NCBI GenBank assembly: GCA_004020645.1
Contig: SAQL01000004.1
Coordinates: 124,001-188,000 of the forward strand
Direction: 5' to 3'
Length of the DNA: 64,000 bases
DNA from: Mesorhizobium sp.
GTDB taxonomy: Bacteria; Pseudomonadota; Alphaproteobacteria; Rhizobiales; Rhizobiaceae
Below, in pieces: positions 45,398-53,948 of the stretch (position 1 is the stretch's first letter; each line of letters starts with the position of its first letter). The notes beneath the pieces were generated by a model that saw only the letters and a list, made by a program, of their open reading frames with translations, was not told the origin of the DNA and ran no database searches. The position numbers and the translations under genes are program-made.

Positions 45398-46214
45398 GAT
45401 GCGGTCCGGCAGTTGAGTTGATGGCGCCGATCAGCACATCGGACGCCTGGCGGCAGAGCGCGGCATAGGCTGGTGAAGTGCGGAAGGCTTCATTGCGCGG
45501 ATACGGCGCATCGATGGCGAGTTCTTTGAACACCCGGCCCGGCCGCGCCGCCATGACGACGACGCGGTTGGAGAGGAAAACGCTTTCGAAGACGCTGTGG
45601 GTGACGAAGACGACGGTAAAACGCTCGTCCTGCCACAGTTCCAGAAGATCATTGTTGAGCTTGAACCGGGTGATCTCGTCCAATGCCGCGAACGGCTCGT
45701 CCATCAGCAGAATACGCGGCTTGGTCACCATGGCACGGGCGATCGAGACGCGCATCTTCATGCCGCCGGACAGCTCGCGCGGCACGGCATTCTCGAAGCC
45801 GGTCAGGTGGACCCGCGCCAGCATCTCCATCACGACAGGCGCAGCCTTGGCCCGCGACACCCCCTTCAGCCGCAGCGGCAGCCAGACATTGTCGAAAACA
45901 TCGGCCCAGGGCAGCAGGGTCGGCTCCTGGAAGACGAAGCCGATATTCGAGCGGTCGACAGAGCTGCTGCCGCGCCAGTCGAGCAGGCCGGAGGTCGGCG
46001 TTGCAAGACCCGCAATGAGGCGCAAGGCCGTCGACTTGCCGCAGCCGGACGGGCCGAGAAGGCTGAGAAAGTCGCCTTCCCGGATCGTCAGGTCGACGGC
46101 GCTGAGCGCTGTCACGCCATTGGAAAAGACCTTGCCGACGCCGCGCAGCGCCAGCAGCATCGGACCCTTGCCCGATGCGCTCGCCGGCGCTTGCGCCACT
46201 TTTTCCTGCATCAT
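45384..46214 (-). CDS. ABC transporter ATP-binding protein (SsuB/ThiZ type)
   Basis: A protein of 276 residues with Walker A LLGPSGCGKSTALRLIAG, signature ELSGGMKMRVSIARAM and Walker B RILLMDEPFAALDEITR. It powers the import system with the permease at 44546 and the binding protein at 46226. An N-terminal extension of about 20 residues precedes the domain. Confidence 0.93.
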   Translation of the reverse strand: MMQEKVAQAPASASGKGPMLLALRGVGKVFSNGVTALSAVDLTIREGDFLSLLGPSGCGKSTALRLIAGLATPTSGLLDWRGSSSVDRSNIGFVFQEPTLLPWADVFDNVWLPLRLKGVSRAKAAPVVMEMLARVHLTGFENAVPRELSGGMKMRVSIARAMVTKPRILLMDEPFAALDEITRFKLNNDLLELWQDERFTVVFVTHSVFESVFLSNRVVVMAARPGRVFKELAIDAPYPRNEAFRTSPAYAALCRQASDVLIGAINSTAGPHHDGH

Positions 46215-46225
46215 GCCTGGGTGCG

Positions 46226-47230
46226 CTATTTCTTCAGCTCGATCCCGACGCCCTTGTTGACGAAGGCCAGCGTGTAGGACTTTTTGATGTCGACGCCGGC
46301 CGGCAAGACCTTGGCCTTGACCATCTTGTCGTAGAAGCTCTGGATGCGCGCGTCGGTCATCGCGCCGATACCGAGTTTTTCGGTGTCGCCGGAATCGACG
46401 ATGCCGAATTTCTTCATCTGCTCGATCGAGAACGCGATCTGCTCGTCGCTGATGTCGGGGTTGTCCTTTTTGATCGCCGCATTGGCGGCAGCGTTATCAC
46501 CGTAGAGATAGTTGTACCAGCCCTTGGCCGAGCCATCGACGAAGCACTGAACCACCTCCGGCCGCTTGTCGATCGTGGCCTGCATGGTCTCGATCGTCGT
46601 CGCATAGGTGTCAAAGCCGTAGTCGGCGAGCAGGAACAGATTGGGCTGGAAGCCGCCTTCCTTGGCGACGGCGAAGGGCTCCGAGGTCACGTAACCCTGC
46701 TGGATCGACTTCGGATTGGCGATGAAAGGTGCGGGGTTGAACGTATAGGGTACGCGCTTGGCCGGATCGAAGCCGAATTCCGTTACCATCCATTGGAAGA
46801 AGCTCTGTGCACCTTCGTCGCCAATAATGTACTGGTCCGCGTTCTTCAAATCCTCCCATTTGTCGAGGCCCTGACCCGGGTGGCTCATGATCACCTGCGG
46901 CTCTTTCTGGAAGGAAGCGGCGACCACACGCAGCGGAATGTCCTGCTGAACCGCGTCGAAAGCCTGCAGCATGTTGCCGCCCATGTAGAAGTCGATCTTG
47001 CCGGCGAGCAGCAGCGGTCGGCCGCTGACCTGCGGACCGCCTTGCATGATCGTCACGTCGAGCCCGCAAGCGGCATAGGTGCCATCAGCGACCGCCTGAT
47101 AGTAGCCGCCGTGCTCGGCCTGGGCGAGCCAGTTGGTGCCGAAGGTGACTTTTTCATTTGCTGCCGCGCTCAGCGTGCTTGCGGCAAGCAGCACGATCGC
47201 GCCCACCGAAATCTTAAGTTTTCCGTTCAT
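46226..47230 (-). CDS. ABC transporter substrate-binding protein, NMT1/THI5-like
   Basis: A protein of 334 residues with a signal peptide (MNGKLKISVGAIVLLAASTLSA..). The mature part begins EKVTFGTNWLAQAEHGGYYQAVADGTYAACGLDVTI, the NMT1 pattern of binding proteins for pyrimidines, thiamine precursors, sulfonates and nitrate. Segments AGKIDFYMGGNM and DGSAKGWYNYLYGD are also typical. It is the first gene of its operon. The substrate is probably a small N-heterocycle, given the downstream amidohydrolase; no riboswitch is seen upstream. Confidence 0.9.
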   Translation of the reverse strand: MNGKLKISVGAIVLLAASTLSAAANEKVTFGTNWLAQAEHGGYYQAVADGTYAACGLDVTIMQGGPQVSGRPLLLAGKIDFYMGGNMLQAFDAVQQDIPLRVVAASFQKEPQVIMSHPGQGLDKWEDLKNADQYIIGDEGAQSFFQWMVTEFGFDPAKRVPYTFNPAPFIANPKSIQQGYVTSEPFAVAKEGGFQPNLFLLADYGFDTYATTIETMQATIDKRPEVVQCFVDGSAKGWYNYLYGDNAAANAAIKKDNPDISDEQIAFSIEQMKKFGIVDSGDTEKLGIGAMTDARIQSFYDKMVKAKVLPAGVDIKKSYTLAFVNKGVGIELKK

Positions 47231-47484
47231 CCACACCACCCTCTGTTGGCTCCGGCGCGCCACGCACCGGGCTCGACACCATCGATTCAAGAAGCAAGAC
47301 ACATGCCATCGCCCGGACCGCCCGCCTGCGCAACAGTGGTGCGCGAAGACCCGACGGGCCATGCTGTACCGGAGGCATCGTGCCTATTTTTTGAACGCCT
47401 GTCCACAATCGCCCTGATAGCATGCACCGCATCTTGAAGGCTCGCCTAATCCGGCTTTAGGCTGGCGGCAGACTGGAGATTTTC
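47231..47484. promoter_or_regulatory. Divergent promoter region between the ABC importer and the RidA gene
   Basis: A gap of 254 bases between divergent starts. No recognisable riboswitch or clear operator was found. No gene with a plausible start is seen. It should contain two promoters. Confidence 0.5.
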
Positions 47485-47868
47485 ATGTTCAAATTCCTGA
47501 CGCCGAAATCGATCAAGCCGCCCTTCGCCCGCTACAGCCATGGCGTCGAGGTGGCCCCCGGCAAGAGGCTGGTGCTGTGTTCGGGCCAGGTCGCCATCAC
47601 TGCGGACGATCGGATCCCGGAAGATGTCGGCGCACAGGCCGAACTTTGTTTCGGGAATATCGCCGCGATTCTCGGCGAGGCCGGGCTTGGACTTTCCAAC
47701 ATCGTCCGCATCAACGCCTATGTCACCGACCGCGCCTACCTGCGGTCCTATATGGACGTCCGTGACCGCCTGTTCACCAGCCCGGCGCCGGCCTCGACGC
47801 TGATGATCGTGTCCGGTTTCGCCCGGCCGGAATTCAAGGTCGAGATCGAGATCATCGCGGCAGGGTGA
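47485..47868 (+). CDS. RidA family enamine/imine deaminase
   Basis: A protein of 127 residues with the RidA end motif GFARPEFKVEIEIIA, holding the active-site Arg and Glu. RidA proteins clear reactive enamine/imine intermediates or act in catabolic pathways. Length is as usual. It is divergent from the ABC importer and followed, after a repeat, by the creatininase family gene, so all may belong to one pathway. Confidence 0.9.
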   Translation: MFKFLTPKSIKPPFARYSHGVEVAPGKRLVLCSGQVAITADDRIPEDVGAQAELCFGNIAAILGEAGLGLSNIVRINAYVTDRAYLRSYMDVRDRLFTSPAPASTLMIVSGFARPEFKVEIEIIAAG

Positions 47869-47920
47869 AGGCTGAGAATCGACAGGCCAGTGATCTCAAG
47901 TTACACGACAAAGGCTGGTG

Positions 47921-47990
47921 CTGCCCCTCGTCCGCCTGGCGATCCCCTCTCCCCGTCCTTCACCGGGAGAGGGTTAGGGTGAGGGGCAGC
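47921..47990. repeat. Intergenic repeat (CCCTCTCCCCGTCC type)
   Basis: CTGCCCCTCGTCC at the left and GAGGGGCAGC at the right are inverted, with an inner hairpin CCCTCTCCCCGT..ACCGGGAGAGGG. It is a common repeat type in rhizobial intergenic regions, here between the RidA and creatininase-family genes. Confidence 0.7.
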
Positions 47991-48022
47991 GCGACTCGCA
48001 TTCAGTCTCTTCGAGGTTCAAA

Positions 48023-48826
48023 ATGGCCGGAACAAAAAAACGCGTGTGGTGGGGCGACTACCGGACCACCGAATACGCCACCATCGATCCGGAGGCGACG
48101 ATCGCGGTTCTGCCGGTGGCGGCGATCGAACAGCACGGGCCGCATCTGCCGGTTTCGACCGACACCTCGATCATGAACGGCATGCTCGAAACGGTGATCG
48201 CTCGCCTGCCCGGCGATCTCGACATCCGCATCCTGCCGGTCCAGGCAGTGGGCAAGTCGAACGAGCACCTGCATGCACCGGGAACGCTCAGTCTGCCGGC
48301 GGCGACCTTGATCGAGGCGTGGACCGAGCTTGGCCTGTCGATTGCGCGGGCCGGGTTAAGGAAACTGATCGTCGTCAACTCGCATGGCGGCAACGAGGAG
48401 ATCATGGGCATCATCACGCGCGAATTGCGCGTGCGTGCAAAGATGCTGGCGGTGAAGACGAGCTGGCAGCGCTTTGGCCGGCCGGCCGGCATGTACACCG
48501 AGCTTGAGGATCGCCAAGGCATCCATGGCGGCGATGTCGAGACCTCGCTGATGCTGCATTTCCGGCCGGATCTGGTCGACATGGCAAAGGCCGACAATTT
48601 CGTGTCCAACGTCGCCCACGCCGAAAAGGAATTCTCGCTGCTGCGCCATACGGGAACGCACGCATTCGCCTGGATCGCCACCGACCTCAACCCGAACGGC
48701 GTGGTCGGCGATGCGAGCATTGCAACGGCCGAAAAGGGCCGGCTAACCGCCAACCATCAGGCCGACGGCTTCATCAGCCTGTTGAAAGATGTGCGCAAGG
48801 CGAAGCTGGCCGACTGGCTGGCGTAG
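48023..48826 (+). CDS. Creatininase family amidohydrolase
   Basis: A protein of 267 residues: VAAIEQHGPHLPVSTDTSI with metal-binding Glu, His and Asp, NSHGGNEEIMG, and GIHGGDVETSLMLHF, the set of ligands of the creatininase fold. Family members include creatininase (creatinine to creatine), FAPy deformylase and others, so the exact substrate is not certain. With a CodA-like amidohydrolase nearby and sarcosine oxidase in the same window, creatinine or a related N-methyl compound is plausible. Confidence 0.85.
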   Translation: MAGTKKRVWWGDYRTTEYATIDPEATIAVLPVAAIEQHGPHLPVSTDTSIMNGMLETVIARLPGDLDIRILPVQAVGKSNEHLHAPGTLSLPAATLIEAWTELGLSIARAGLRKLIVVNSHGGNEEIMGIITRELRVRAKMLAVKTSWQRFGRPAGMYTELEDRQGIHGGDVETSLMLHFRPDLVDMAKADNFVSNVAHAEKEFSLLRHTGTHAFAWIATDLNPNGVVGDASIATAEKGRLTANHQADGFISLLKDVRKAKLADWLA

Positions 48827-48840
48827 GAGGCTCTCCGCCA

Positions 48841-48918
48841 GCGCCGCGCCGCCCTCACCTGCCTGCCGGCGTCACTATATGGAGAGAAGATGCCGGCGGG
48901 CAGATGAGGGGCAGCGCC
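48841..48918. repeat. Intergenic inverted repeat (CACCTGCCTGCCGGC type)
   Basis: GCCCTCACCTGCCTGCCGGC and GCCGGCGGGCAGATGAGGGGC are imperfect inverted arms around GTCACTATATGGAGAGAAGAT. It is a common Rhizobiales intergenic repeat and may also serve as a transcript end. Confidence 0.72.
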
Positions 48919-49001
48919 GACGTCGGCAATACCTGCAGCGATCGCAGCACGATTGGGCCTCGGTCGCTTGGTGGCTCAACAACCGTCCTCAAAACTAGGA
49001 A

Positions 49002-49511
49002 TCAGCCGTCGATCTTCAACGCAAAAGGCGTGCACTCGAAGGCCTCGGCGCCGCGCCCGATCGCCTCGATTGCGCGGATCATGCGGCCGTTGCGCTCGAG
49101 CAGCGCGTCGGCAATTGCAATCAGCCGCGGATTGGGCGTCGCTGTGGGCGACAACGCACGCAGCGTCTCGGCCAATTCGACCTCGCAGCGCTCTGGCGCC
49201 AGTGCTGCTGCGATGATATAGGCCGAGGCGGTCGACCGGCTGATGCCGGCATAGCAATGCACGACCATCGGCCTTGCACGATCCCATCGGCGCGCGAAAT
49301 CGAGCAGATTGCGGACATGCGCCTCGCCCGGCATGGTCATGCCCTCTTGCGCCACGGCAATGTCGTGCATGACCAGATGCAGATGGTTTTCCCGAGCGAT
49401 CGAGGCCGGGCGCGTCACCTCGGTACCGGCGGCCAGCAGGGAAAGCAGCCGCTCGGCGCCGGTCTTCGCGACGGTTTCCTCGACTTTTGACAGCGAACAG
49501 ACATGGATCAT
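49002..49511 (-). CDS. Dual-specificity/tyrosine phosphatase-like protein
   Basis: A protein of 169 residues with the CX5R loop VVHCYAGISRSTAS (Cys near residue 86), the signature of cysteine-based phosphatases, and an upstream HDI segment (LVMHDIAVAQEG) with an Asp that may be the general acid. It lies downstream of cobC in the same direction, with a repeat between them. Its physiological target is unknown; a link with B12 synthesis is only positional. Confidence 0.82.
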   Translation of the reverse strand: MIHVCSLSKVEETVAKTGAERLLSLLAAGTEVTRPASIARENHLHLVMHDIAVAQEGMTMPGEAHVRNLLDFARRWDRARPMVVHCYAGISRSTASAYIIAAALAPERCEVELAETLRALSPTATPNPRLIAIADALLERNGRMIRAIEAIGRGAEAFECTPFALKIDG

Positions 49512-49525
49512 TGCTTGAACTCCCT

Positions 49526-49652
49526 AATGCATGTCGCGCAAAAGCATGCCCTCGGGCTTGAACCGAGGGTGCGCAGCGGTTTTGCGAGAACGACATGCAT
49601 AAAACAAGAACTTAAAGCGTCGCATGAGTCCGTTCAAATGCGACGCGCTTTA
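49526..49652. repeat. Composite palindromic repeat (REP-like)
   Basis: ATGCATGTCGCGCAAAA and an inverted TTTTGCGAGAACGACATGCAT form one hairpin; TAAAGCGTCGCAT and ATGCGACGCGCTTTA form a second directly after it. It matches a REP-like element frequent in Mesorhizobium-type genomes. It lies between cobC and the phosphatase gene and touches the cobC stop. Confidence 0.75.
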
Positions 49653-50690
49653 GGCGCCATCGTCCCGTTGTTGCGCCCAGGCGGCAAGCGCCGATTCGAG
49701 TCGCTGCCATTCTTCGTCCCCGCCCGGCAGCCCGGCGCGCAGCACATGCGGCCGGTCGGAGAAATGGCGGAGCAGGATGCCGCGCTCGCCAAGCACCGAA
49801 AACAAACCGGCGGCGTCCGCCAGCCTGATATAGCGGAACAGCGTGGTGCCGCCGGCAACAGCAACGCCGAAGCGGCCGAACAGCGCATCGAGCCGAGCCG
49901 CCTCCTCTGCCAGACGGCGCCGCATCTCGGCCTGCCAGCCGCTGTCGGCAAGCGCGCGGATGCCATATTCGAGCGCCGGTCCGGCAACCGCCCACGGCCC
50001 GAATTGCGCCTGCAGCCGTTCGACCGTCAGCGCGTCGGCCAGTGCAAAGCCAAGCCGCAGGCCGGCGAGGCCAAAGAACTTGCCGAAGGAACGCAGCACG
50101 ACCATGCTGCCTTGCTCGACATCGCCGGCCAGGCTCTCGCCAAGCGGGCCGACGTCCATGAACGCCTCGTCGACGACCAGCATTCCGCCTCTGGCGCGCA
50201 ATCTCCCGGCAAGCCCAAGCAGCTTCTCGCGTTCGATGACGCGCCCGTCCGGATTGTTGGGATTGACGACGATGGCGAGGTCGGCTCCTGCCAGGGCCTC
50301 GAAATCGTCGACCTCCATCACCGCATGACCGACGATCGTCGCTGCCCGCTGATGTTCGGCATATGTCGGCCCAAACACCAGCGCCTTGCCGGGGCTCGCC
50401 AGCGAGGCGACGCGCGGCAACAGGATCTGCGTGCCCGGTGCCGCCGCCACATTCGCTGTCGATGGCGCGCCGTAGGCGATTGCCGCGACGTCAGTCAGAT
50501 CACGAACCCGCGAAGCTTCCGGCAATCTTGACAGAGCGGTGGCGGGCAGATCGAAAAACGGGTAGGAGTGCGGATTGATACCGGTCGAGAGGTCGACAAA
50601 GGGCTGCGGCGCATTGGGAAAAAGCGCCAATGCCCGGCCAAGGCTTCCGCCGTGATCCAACACTGCCGCCGCTCCATCAAGAGACTTCAT
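49650..50690 (-). CDS. cobC: Threonine-phosphate decarboxylase / aminopropanol-phosphate synthesis enzyme
   Basis: A protein of 346 residues of the class I/II PLP fold: DHGGSLGRALALFPNAPQPFVDLSTGINPHSYP is the typical CobC/CobD start, NPNNPDGRV the NPxNPxG motif, and LRSFGKFFGLAGLRLGFA carries the Schiff-base Lys. It makes aminopropanol phosphate for the nucleotide loop of cobalamin (called CobD in Salmonella numbering, CobC in Pseudomonas). Its start codon overlaps that of the divergent cbiB gene (CATG at 50688-50691). Confidence 0.9.
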   Translation of the reverse strand: MKSLDGAAAVLDHGGSLGRALALFPNAPQPFVDLSTGINPHSYPFFDLPATALSRLPEASRVRDLTDVAAIAYGAPSTANVAAAPGTQILLPRVASLASPGKALVFGPTYAEHQRAATIVGHAVMEVDDFEALAGADLAIVVNPNNPDGRVIEREKLLGLAGRLRARGGMLVVDEAFMDVGPLGESLAGDVEQGSMVVLRSFGKFFGLAGLRLGFALADALTVERLQAQFGPWAVAGPALEYGIRALADSGWQAEMRRRLAEEAARLDALFGRFGVAVAGGTTLFRYIRLADAAGLFSVLGERGILLRHFSDRPHVLRAGLPGGDEEWQRLESALAAWAQQRDDGA

Positions 50691-51657
50691 GTCGATCCTG
50701 ATCGCTTTCCTGTCACTGATTGTTGAATTCGCTGTCGGCTACCCGGGCTGGCTGCTTGGCGCCATCGGCCATCCCGTCACCTGGTTCGGCAGGCTGATAT
50801 CCTTTCTCGACCGCAGGCTCAACCGCGCCACTGATTCCGACGCCGTCCGTCGTCGGCGCGGCATCGATGCACTGCTGGTCATCGTGCTGGTGCCGGCCAT
50901 TATCGCCTTTGCAGTGGAAACCTTGCTTTCGGGCATTCCAGCCGGACTGGTCCTCACGGCAATTCTGGCGACATCGCTGCTGTCGCAGAAGAGCCTGGCC
51001 GAGCATGTCGAGCAGGTGGCCGACGGGCTCGACAATGGCGGGCTCGACATCGGCCGTGCTGCCGTCGCACGGATCGTCGGCCGCGATCCGGAAAAGCTCG
51101 ACAAAGCTGGCGTCTGCCGCGCAGCGATCGAAAGCCTGGCCGAGAATTTTTCCGACGGCGTCGTCGCGCCCGTCTTCTGGATCGGCGTCGGCGGGCTGGC
51201 CGGCGGCGTCGCCTACAAGGCCGCCAACACCGCCGATTCGATGATCGGCCACCGCACCCCGCGCCACGAGGCCTTCGGCCGGGCGGCGGCGCGTTTCGAC
51301 GATCTGATCAACCTGCCGGCGTCGCGACTGACCGCACTGCTCATCGTGCTGGCCGCTTTCTTCGTCAAAGGCGCCGATGCCGGTAACGCCTGGCGCACCG
51401 TGCTGCGCGACGCGAAGAAACACCGCTCGCCCAACGCCGGCTGGCCTGAGGCCGCGATGGCCGGCGCGCTCGGGTTGGCGCTCGCCGGGCCGCGCTCCTA
51501 TGACGGCGTCATGGTCGACGACGCATTCATGGGCGAAGGCGGCCACCGCGATGCCGAGAGCGTCGATATCCGACAGGCGCTGAAACTCTACCGGGTCGCC
51601 GATTTTCTGCTGATCGCGCTGTTCGGCTTGCTGTCGGTGGTCGTCATCGCTGCGTGA
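50689..51657 (+). CDS. cobD: Adenosylcobinamide-phosphate synthase (CbiB/CobD)
   Basis: A protein of 322 residues with several membrane helices and the family signatures AIGHPVTWFGRLI, AAIESLAENFSDGVVAPVFW and YKAANTADSMIGHRTPRHEAFG. It attaches aminopropanol phosphate to the corrin ring. It starts face to face with cobC, whose product it uses, so both genes are read from one overlapping divergent start. The name is cobD in Pseudomonas/Rhizobium usage, cbiB in Salmonella. Confidence 0.93.
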   Translation: MSILIAFLSLIVEFAVGYPGWLLGAIGHPVTWFGRLISFLDRRLNRATDSDAVRRRRGIDALLVIVLVPAIIAFAVETLLSGIPAGLVLTAILATSLLSQKSLAEHVEQVADGLDNGGLDIGRAAVARIVGRDPEKLDKAGVCRAAIESLAENFSDGVVAPVFWIGVGGLAGGVAYKAANTADSMIGHRTPRHEAFGRAAARFDDLINLPASRLTALLIVLAAFFVKGADAGNAWRTVLRDAKKHRSPNAGWPEAAMAGALGLALAGPRSYDGVMVDDAFMGEGGHRDAESVDIRQALKLYRVADFLLIALFGLLSVVVIAA

Positions 51658-51683
51658 CCCATCGGACGGGTCGGGAACTCGAG

Positions 51684-52003
51684 TTACCAAGTAACGCGGA
51701 CTTCCCTTGCGCTTGAATCAGCCGCCTTGCCAAACCTTTTGATCGCATAGCCACCGACAGCTGCAGGAGAAGATTTCAATACTGGTTCAATCACAACAAA
51801 GAGTCGTTCAGCATCTGGCCCGTACATGTAGAGGATGCACTTGCCCTCGCCAAACTCATCGCCATCAAACTCACCGACCGAAGCATTGCCGACGACTTGC
51901 TCTAGCCGATCTTCCAGCACGAGAATGGAAGCGCGTTCTTTCGACGTTCCAATCCAAACTGCCCGTCATTCAGAAGCAGATAGACGATTACCGCTTGTTC
52001 CAA
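51684..52003 (-). pseudogene. Frameshifted small gene of unknown function
   Basis: The clear open frame is 51684-51920 (78 residues from GTG, ending REVRVTW). Upstream, a TTG at 52003 with AGGAGA at 52012-52017 opens a different frame reading MEQAVIVYLLLNDGQFG, which continues naturally into the lower frame (IGTSKERASILVLEDRLEQVV) if one base is restored near 51950. The full span of 320 bases is one short of 107 codons, as expected for a single-base loss. It may be a true mutation or a sequencing error. No family is recognised. Confidence 0.55.
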
Positions 52004-52029
52004 TAGACAGTTCTCCTGCTGCGAAGTGA

Positions 52030-52644
52030 TCAGAACTCAATCCCTTGCTGCGCCTTCACGCCGGCGGAAAAGTGATGCTTGGTCGCGCCCATCTCGGTGA
52101 CCAGATCGGCGGCATCGACCAGCGCCGGCTTGGCGTTGCGGCCGGTGACGACGATATGCAGGTTTTCGCGCCGCCCTTTCAGCGCCGCCACCACTTTGTC
52201 GAGATCGAGATAGTCGTAGCGCAGCGCGATGTTCAACTCATCGAGCACCAGAAGGCTGATCGACGGATCGGCCATCAGCTCGAGCACCTTGGCCCAGGCA
52301 GCCTCGGCGGCGGCGATGTCGCGCTTCAGGTCCTGCGTCTCCCAGGTGAAACCCTCGCCCATCGTGTGCCAGACGACCCGGTCGCCAAAGACGGCAAAGG
52401 CGTCCTTCTCACCGGTGTGCCATTTGCCCTTGATGAACTGGACGACGCCGACGCGCCTGCCGTAGCCGAGCATCCTCAGCGCCAGCCCGAAGGCGGCAGT
52501 GGTCTTGCCCTTGCCGGGCCCGGTGTTGACGATCAGCAGCCCCTTCTCGACCGTCTTTGCCGCGACCTCTGCGTCCTGCACCGCCTTGCGCTTGGCCATC
52601 TTGGCGCGGTGGCGTTCCTCGTCCCTGTCGTCGATATCGGTCAT
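52030..52644 (-). CDS. cobO: Cob(I)yrinic acid a,c-diamide adenosyltransferase
   Basis: A protein of 204 residues with the P-loop TGPGKGKTTAAFGLALR, VGVVQFIKGKWHTGE, LVLDELNIALRYDYLD and VVTGRNAKPALVDAADLVTEM, all matching CobO/BtuR. It transfers the adenosyl group to the corrin cobalt. It follows cobP with one base between stop and start (TGAGATGA). Confidence 0.95.
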   Translation of the reverse strand: MTDIDDRDEERHRAKMAKRKAVQDAEVAAKTVEKGLLIVNTGPGKGKTTAAFGLALRMLGYGRRVGVVQFIKGKWHTGEKDAFAVFGDRVVWHTMGEGFTWETQDLKRDIAAAEAAWAKVLELMADPSISLLVLDELNIALRYDYLDLDKVVAALKGRRENLHIVVTGRNAKPALVDAADLVTEMGATKHHFSAGVKAQQGIEF

Positions 52645-52645
52645 C

Positions 52646-53173
52646 TCATTTCACCTTGAGCGGCAGTCCCGCCACCATCAGCAGCACTGTGCCGGCGACT
52701 GCCGCGACCTGCTGGTTGAGCCGGCCGGCCGCATCGCGAAACCGGCGAGCCAGCGGATTGTCGGGCACGATGCCCTGGCCAACCTCGTTGGAAACCACGA
52801 ACCATGGCCCGCGCGGCCGCGACAGCACATCCGCCAGCCCTCGGCATTCGGCCTCAATGTCGCGTTCGGCCAGCATATGATTGGTCAGCCACAGCGTCAG
52901 GCAGTCGATCAGGACGGGCCGGCCGTCAGGCAGCGCCTCGATCGCGCCAACGAGATCGAGCGGCGCGTCGATGGTCGTCCAGCCCTCGTCGCGCCGCGAC
53001 CGATGCAGCGCGATGCGTTCGCGCATCTCGTCATCATGGGCTTGCGCCGTGGCGATATAGGCCCACGGCGAAGGACAGGCCGTCACCAGTCTTTCGGCGT
53101 GCGCGCTCTTGCCGGAGCGCGCACCGCCGATGACCAGGGTCAGCTTGCCGCCGTGAGCAATGCGATCAGGCAA
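52646..53173 (-). CDS. cobP: Adenosylcobinamide kinase/guanylyltransferase
   Basis: A protein of 175 residues with VIGGARSGKSAHAERL (P-loop), YIATAQAHDDEMRERIALHRSRR, LIDCLTLWLTN and WFVVSNEVGQGIVPDNPLARRFRD, the CobP/CobU pattern. It phosphorylates adenosylcobinamide and adds GMP. It overlaps the cbtA end by 8 bases and lies under the same riboswitch. Confidence 0.95.
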   Translation of the reverse strand: MPDRIAHGGKLTLVIGGARSGKSAHAERLVTACPSPWAYIATAQAHDDEMRERIALHRSRRDEGWTTIDAPLDLVGAIEALPDGRPVLIDCLTLWLTNHMLAERDIEAECRGLADVLSRPRGPWFVVSNEVGQGIVPDNPLARRFRDAAGRLNQQVAAVAGTVLLMVAGLPLKVK

Positions 53174-53933
53174 AGCTGTCGCGCAGGCCGGATGCGGTGC
53201 CGGTCAAGCGGCCGCGCACCACGCCGACGGCGGCGCCGAGCACCAGCCAGAACACCAGGTTGGTCAGCGTCACCGCCACCACGAACTGGTGGTGCAGGCC
53301 TTCTGGGATCGGCGATTCGAAACTGTCGGGCTGCGGCGCGCCGACGATATGCGGCGCAACGATCAACGCCACGGCAAGAAGGGCCAGCGGCAGCGATTTG
53401 CGAAAGGCGAGCAGCCCAAGACCGGCCGCTGTCGCCACCACCGTCGCCGTCCACCAGATCTGGCGCTGGGTGAGATCGGCCGCCGGCATCGCCGGCAGTT
53501 CGGGCGGCAGGCCAAGGTTCGGAGCCAGCGTGAACACCGCAAAGCCGGCTAGGCCCCAGAACAAGCCCTGACGCCAATTGCCGATGCCGCCTGCGAACTC
53601 CGAAGCGGCGACCAGGATCAGCGCAAAGCCGATGCCGGTGACGACATTGGCAACGACGTTGAAGGCGAATCGTTCAAAACCGTCGGCCGGCGCCCAGCCT
53701 TCGTCTTCCGCAGCCGGAGCGGCCGGTTCGGCGCTACTCATGGCATTGGCGTCCGTGGCGTTCGCGGCCGGCGCCGCGGCATGGTCATGCGTGTGACCAC
53801 CGCCGGCCTGTTCGTAGACTTCCGCCTTGAGGATGAGCGGCACGGTGGCAAAGGCCTGCATGCAGGCGAGAACGACGCCAGCCACAAGCCCTGCGATCGC
53901 CGCGATGAACACGACGTTGCGAAACAGTGTCAT
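53166..53933 (-). CDS. cbtA: CbtA family cobalt transporter subunit
   Basis: A protein of 255 residues with about six membrane helices. A His-rich loop (GGGHTHDHAAAPAAN) after helix 1 suits metal binding; FRNVVFIAAIAGLVAGVVLACMQ is the typical start. CbtAB are predicted cobalt transporters under B12 riboswitch control. cbtB precedes it with a 15-base gap and cobP overlaps its end. Confidence 0.9.
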   Translation of the reverse strand: MTLFRNVVFIAAIAGLVAGVVLACMQAFATVPLILKAEVYEQAGGGHTHDHAAAPAANATDANAMSSAEPAAPAAEDEGWAPADGFERFAFNVVANVVTGIGFALILVAASEFAGGIGNWRQGLFWGLAGFAVFTLAPNLGLPPELPAMPAADLTQRQIWWTATVVATAAGLGLLAFRKSLPLALLAVALIVAPHIVGAPQPDSFESPIPEGLHHQFVVAVTLTNLVFWLVLGAAVGVVRGRLTGTASGLRDSFA

Positions 53934-53948
53934 GATGTCAGCCCCTCG

